Shown in pieces: positions 13,476 through 16,342 of a stretch of DNA of 16,342 bases. The translations under genes were made by a program, and so were the position numbers. The DNA is from JANXQE01 sp035651635. Its GTDB lineage: Bacteria; Verrucomicrobiota; Verrucomicrobiia; Limisphaerales; UBA8199. The stretch lies in assembly GCA_035651635.1 (NCBI GenBank), contig DASRFK010000010.1:1-16342 (forward strand), in the 5' to 3' direction. How positions within the stretch are numbered: the first letter of the stretch is position 1; every line of letters begins with the position of its first letter. The notes under the pieces were generated by a model. That model was not told the DNA's origin. It made no database searches and saw only the letters and a program-made list of their open reading frames with translations.

Positions 13476-15160
13476 TTCCCGGGTTGGGTTTCGAGTTTCT
13501 TGCGGATTTGGTCGTTGGGCTCGACGGCCAGGGATTTGGTCCATGCCTCGCGAGCTTTGGGCAATTCATTGAGAGCGGCGTAGATATCGCCAAGATGATC
13601 GTACAAGGTGGCATCCGGTTCCTCGGTCAACTCCACCGCCTTGAGCAGGTAACCCAGCGCTTCTTTGGGCTGGTGCAGCTTGAAGAGAACCCAGCCGAGA
13701 CTGTCCAGGTAAGCGGCATTCTTTGGTTCGGATTTGACGGCTTTCTCGATCAATTGCCGGGCTTCCTCGAGCTTGGTATCGTGTTCGGCCCACATATATC
13801 CCAGATAATTTTGCGCTTCGGCTGAATCGGGGGCCAGCTTCAGACATTTTTCGAAGTACTGCTCGGCCTGGGTAAAATCACCCAGCCGTTCCCACGTCGC
13901 CCCGAACTGAAAATAGAATTGGTCGTCCAAACGCGACGGGTCGGTCGCTTTGGCGATGACTTCCGCCGCGGTATAGTGCTCGATGGCTTGCTGGTAGTCC
14001 TTCTTGCGCCCCTCGGCGAGCGCGGTGCACAGTTCGAGGGTGTAATTCTGCGGAAATTTCTTGCGCGCTTTCGCCAGCGTGGCCAGGGCGTCGTCGGGTT
14101 TGTTCAGGTTCAGCTGGCTCAACGCCAGCTCGTAATAGGGGTCGGGGAATTCCGGATTGAGCAAAATCGTTTTGGAAAAATAATCCGCCGCTTCGGGGAA
14201 TCTTTTTTCGGTGTAGGAAATATAGCCCAGGTAATAATAGGCCTCGGCGTTGGTGGGATCGTCCCGGACGATGGCCTCGAGCTGTTCCAGCGCTTTCTTG
14301 TGGTCGCTCGTCCGCAGGTAAATGCCGGCCAGCTTCGCATGAATCCGTTCGTGGAGCATGGGCAAATCAGGCAGCTTCTTCAGCAATTCCAGGTAGAGCT
14401 GCGCCGCTTTTTCAGAATTCCCCGCCGAGTTATAAGCCTCGGCCAGCTTCAACCGCAGCGAGGGATTGGTCGGGTTGATCTTCTCCGCCCGGTTCAGGGT
14501 CGCGGTCGCTTTGGCGTTGACTTGTTCCTTCTGAGACGGGGCTTGGGTTGCATAGCTCAGATACAGCTCGGCCAGGCCCACGAGAAATTCAGCATCCACG
14601 TTGGGTCGGCGTGCGGCTTCGTCCAGGACCTTGAGCGCCGGCTGTTCCTGCTTACTTTGCAGATAATTAACGAAGAGGTTTTGATAGCCGCCCAGCTCGT
14701 CTGGAGAAAGCCGGATAGCCATTTTGCCGGCGGCGATGGCCTGTTCGATCCTGCCGAGTTGGCCATAGACCACGCCCAAGCGAGCATAGACTGCCCCGGA
14801 AGCACCGGGTTCAGCTGCGGCACGCGTGAGGAGTTCGAGGGCCTTGTCGAATTGTTTATTCTGGATCAGCCGGCGGCTCACCTCCAGCACGAGACCTTCG
14901 TCGGCCGGGTCATCCGCCGCGGCCTGGTAGTAGTCTTGCAACGCCGCTTCGGTCTCATCGTTCATGTCGTGAACGATTGCCGCCGCGTAATGGGCGTGGG
15001 CCTGCGCAACCTTCTCCGGATGATCCGGTGAGGCGCTTCGGGCGGCACTCTTCACAACCGACTCGGATGCCTTCGAAGCTGCAGCGGGCCGCGAACGACA
15101 GCCCACAAGCAAGCCGCCGCACAAAAGAACGGCAACCCAAAACCCACAACGACTCAGCAT
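13472..15160 (-). CDS. TPR-repeat lipoprotein
   Basis: A 562-residue protein from the ATG at 15160. The frame is also open from a TTG at 15169, three codons earlier, which sits closer to GGGGAG; the ATG gives a normal signal peptide. Hydrophobic residues 6-19 end in LLVGC (Cys21), predicting lipidation and an outer-membrane or periplasmic location. A short Ala/Ser-rich tether is followed by tetratricopeptide repeats almost to the end, e.g. AEAYYYLGYISYTEKRFPEA and AEAQNYLGYMWAEHDTKLEEA, at roughly ten or more units. TPR lipoproteins usually act as scaffolds or assembly factors; no enzyme domain is visible. It follows the AURKAIP1-like gene by about 74 bp and is coupled to the DUF2203 gene by ATGA. 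Confidence 0.9.
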   Translation of the reverse strand: MLSRCGFWVAVLLCGGLLVGCRSRPAAASKASESVVKSAARSASPDHPEKVAQAHAHYAAAIVHDMNDETEAALQDYYQAAADDPADEGLVLEVSRRLIQNKQFDKALELLTRAAAEPGASGAVYARLGVVYGQLGRIEQAIAAGKMAIRLSPDELGGYQNLFVNYLQSKQEQPALKVLDEAARRPNVDAEFLVGLAELYLSYATQAPSQKEQVNAKATATLNRAEKINPTNPSLRLKLAEAYNSAGNSEKAAQLYLELLKKLPDLPMLHERIHAKLAGIYLRTSDHKKALEQLEAIVRDDPTNAEAYYYLGYISYTEKRFPEAADYFSKTILLNPEFPDPYYELALSQLNLNKPDDALATLAKARKKFPQNYTLELCTALAEGRKKDYQQAIEHYTAAEVIAKATDPSRLDDQFYFQFGATWERLGDFTQAEQYFEKCLKLAPDSAEAQNYLGYMWAEHDTKLEEARQLIEKAVKSEPKNAAYLDSLGWVLFKLHQPKEALGYLLKAVELTEEPDATLYDHLGDIYAALNELPKAREAWTKSLAVEPNDQIRKKLETQPGK

Positions 15161-15234
15161 GTCAATCAAACCACTCCCCGGAACGTCAGCAGGACGCGTT
15201 TGTCTGGCTGGGCAACCTCGGCTGGCGCCGCGGC

Positions 15235-15336
15235 TTACTTCTGCCAGGTGCGCTTCTTATGGCGATGAGCTCGGAGCTTCTTTCGCCGCTTATGTTTATT
15301 AATTTTGGCTTTCCGACGTTTCTTTAATGAACCCAT
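15235..15336 (-). CDS. AURKAIP1/COX24-like very small basic protein
   Basis: A 33-residue protein, MGSLKKRRKAKINKHKRRKK followed by LRAHRHKKRTWQK, with about half its residues Lys or Arg. It matches the pattern of the AURKAIP1/COX24 domain, whose mitochondrial members (mS38) and an actinobacterial relative (bS22) are small-subunit ribosomal proteins. By analogy it is probably a ribosome-associated protein binding rRNA. The frame stays open upstream for a total of 108 codons, but family resemblance begins exactly at this Met (ATG 15334-15336), so the short form is called. A weak AGG lies about 12 bases upstream. Confidence 0.75.
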   Translation of the reverse strand: MGSLKKRRKAKINKHKRRKKLRAHRHKKRTWQK

Positions 15337-15421
15337 AATGGTCTGTTTACCTGCTGAACCATTCCGGAAGGTACTCTGCTGCAAATCCGCCCAATTGCAA
15401 CTTCGCCACAGAGGGGCCGAA

Positions 15422-15435
15422 CCGGTTTCAACCGG
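15422..15435. repeat. Single REP-like hairpin
   Basis: CCGGTTTCAACCGG forms a perfect 6-bp stem with a two-base loop, in the same style as the CCGGCTTCAGCCGG arm at 8517-8530. It lies in the 212-bp gap (15337-15548) between the AURKAIP1-like gene and the convergent-free side of the isomerase gene. Nothing else in that gap is convincing: no tRNA, no clear promoter, only short open frames. Confidence 0.35.
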
Positions 15436-15548
15436 GGCAGCGTGCGCCAAGGGCGCGGCAGCGTCAAGTCCGCAAGCGGCACGGGAGGAATGAAATCCGA
15501 AGGGACGAGTGTGGCCACTTGGGCCATACGAAGCGCGGCGGCGAAAGA

Positions 15549-16342
15549 TTAAGCCAACCACGTCCGCAGCACGGTCAGGCTTTCTTGAACCGCTTTGAGC
15601 AAGGCCGGGCGGGTTTGGGGCTGGGCTCCGCCGTCGTATTCGATATGGAGAGAGATCGGTGATTGAAAGGCAATTTGGTTGAGCAGCTTAAAATAGCCGG
15701 TCGAGCCGACCTGCCCCTGCCCCAGCGGCACAAAGTGTTTTTCGCGGTTGGTGTCCTTTACATAGACCACCCGCACGTGTGGCTGGAGCCTTTCGAATCG
15801 CGGGCGCCAATCCTGGCCGTGCACGTTCATGGCATGGGCAATGTCGAACGCCACTCCCACCTGCTCGGCATCAAAACCTTCAACGATCTGATACAGCTCA
15901 TCGAGATTGCCGCCGACATACGCGTGGCCGGATGGGGAATGGTTCTGCATCACGGCGCCGATGCCGATCTCCTTGTTTAGCGCGGCCAAATCCTTGAGAT
16001 GCGCCCGGACTTCCTTGAGTTGTTGCGGCCAGGCCGCATCATCGCCACGAGTTATGAACCCAAGCCGGTACCGCGCGATGCCCAGTTTCTTGGCAGTTCG
16101 TAGGAGAGTCTCCGCCTGGGGCGACTCTGTACCGGTAATGGCGGTGGTTAGATAGGGCATCCGCAAGCGGCGTTTGCGCAGGGCTTCGACGTAAGCGGGT
16201 AATTCATCGGCGACTCGTTCTGGTTTAATCTCGCCATCCGGGCGCACCGGACTGTCGACTCCATCCAAGCCCGATTCGGCGGTAAACTCGGCGGCTTCAT
16301 CGAAACTGAATTTCAGCGGTTGATAGGCTTTGCTGAAAATGA
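15549..16342 (-). CDS. Sugar phosphate isomerase/epimerase (TIM-barrel), 5' end outside the window
   Basis: A partial gene of at least 264 codons. The frame stays open to the window edge; reading back from a TTG at 16268 gives IFSKAYQPLKFSFDEAAEFT and then AESGLDGVD, which looks like the genuine first beta-alpha unit of the family. Features are those of the xylose-isomerase-like TIM barrel (AP_endonuc_2): MQNHSPSG, GVAFDIAHAMN with candidate metal ligands Asp and His, VVYVKDTN, GQGQVG and a C-terminal HIEYDGG with a candidate metal-binding Glu. Family members isomerise or epimerise sugars or inositols using a divalent metal. The exact substrate is not evident. If a signal peptide exists it lies beyond the window. 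Confidence 0.9.
   Translation of the reverse strand, partial: IFSKAYQPLKFSFDEAAEFTAESGLDGVDSPVRPDGEIKPERVADELPAYVEALRKRRLRMPYLTTAITGTESPQAETLLRTAKKLGIARYRLGFITRGDDAAWPQQLKEVRAHLKDLAALNKEIGIGAVMQNHSPSGHAYVGGNLDELYQIVEGFDAEQVGVAFDIAHAMNVHGQDWRPRFERLQPHVRVVYVKDTNREKHFVPLGQGQVGSTGYFKLLNQIAFQSPISLHIEYDGGAQPQTRPALLKAVQESLTVLRTWLA

Noticed and set aside
13919..15031. 370-codon open frame on the plus strand opposite the TPR lipoprotein gene
   Set aside because: It mirrors the repetitive TPR coding sequence, has no domain of its own and no ribosome-binding site. The minus-strand TPR protein is clearly real.
15324..15527. 67-codon minus-strand frame overlapping the AURKAIP1-like gene
   Set aside because: No ribosome-binding site, no recognisable domain, and it overlaps the start of the better-supported small basic protein.
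15490..15552. 20-codon plus-strand frame preceded directly by GGGAGGA
   Set aside because: The purine-rich site touches the ATG with no spacing, the peptide is tiny and without features, and its end overlaps the isomerase gene.

Overview
The window reads as chromosomal DNA from a Verrucomicrobiota bacterium, probably of the Pedosphaera/Limisphaerales type. This is inferred from gene content and style and was not tested by any search. The pointers are fairly GC-rich DNA, a Gld-type ABC transporter outside an obvious Bacteroidota setting, many predicted lipoproteins, a tiny very basic AURKAIP1/COX24-like protein, and several families of short dispersed palindromes. No transposase, integrase, CRISPR array, rRNA or tRNA was recognised.

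Positions 1-367 hold no gene. They contain a string of short hairpins followed by two tandem copies of a ~110-bp palindromic repeat and the start of a third. Positions 368-5248 (minus strand) form one tight four-gene operon: ABC ATPase, ABC-2 permease, GldG-like auxiliary protein, DUF4340 protein. Two of its three junctions are ATGA stop/start overlaps. A 215-bp divergent intergenic region (5249-5463) carries a perfect 10-bp inverted repeat just upstream of the ATPase and a good sigma70-like promoter (TTGTCA, 17 bp, TAGAAT) pointing the other way.

Positions 5464-10968 (plus strand) look like an envelope-lipid module: a small lipoprotein, a 1193-residue MMPL/RND exporter fused to an LpxL-type lysophospholipid acyltransferase, a LolA-like periplasmic carrier and a FabZ-like hotdog dehydratase. 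An AMP-binding acyl ligase (10905-12209, minus) converges on the hotdog gene and overlaps it by 64 bp. This parts list (MMPL exporter, acyltransferase, LolA, dehydratase, ligase) is the export and accessory half of aryl-polyene/flexirubin-like pathways. No ketosynthase, ketoreductase or acyl carrier protein lies in the window, so the lipid itself is unknown.

Positions 12253-13095 (plus) encode a lipoprotein of unrecognised family with a plausible papain-like Cys/His/Asp arrangement. It meets a minus-strand group end to end: an AURKAIP1/COX24-like small protein (15235-15336), a TPR lipoprotein (13472-15160) and a DUF2203 protein (13092-13475). At the right edge a sugar phosphate isomerase/epimerase (minus) runs out of the window.

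The most unusual feature is a 108-bp REPIN-like element (8507-8614) inside the MMPL-acyltransferase fusion. Its two REP-like arms are inverted and show a compensatory base-pair change, and its length is a multiple of three, so it is read through as the linker between the two enzyme domains.
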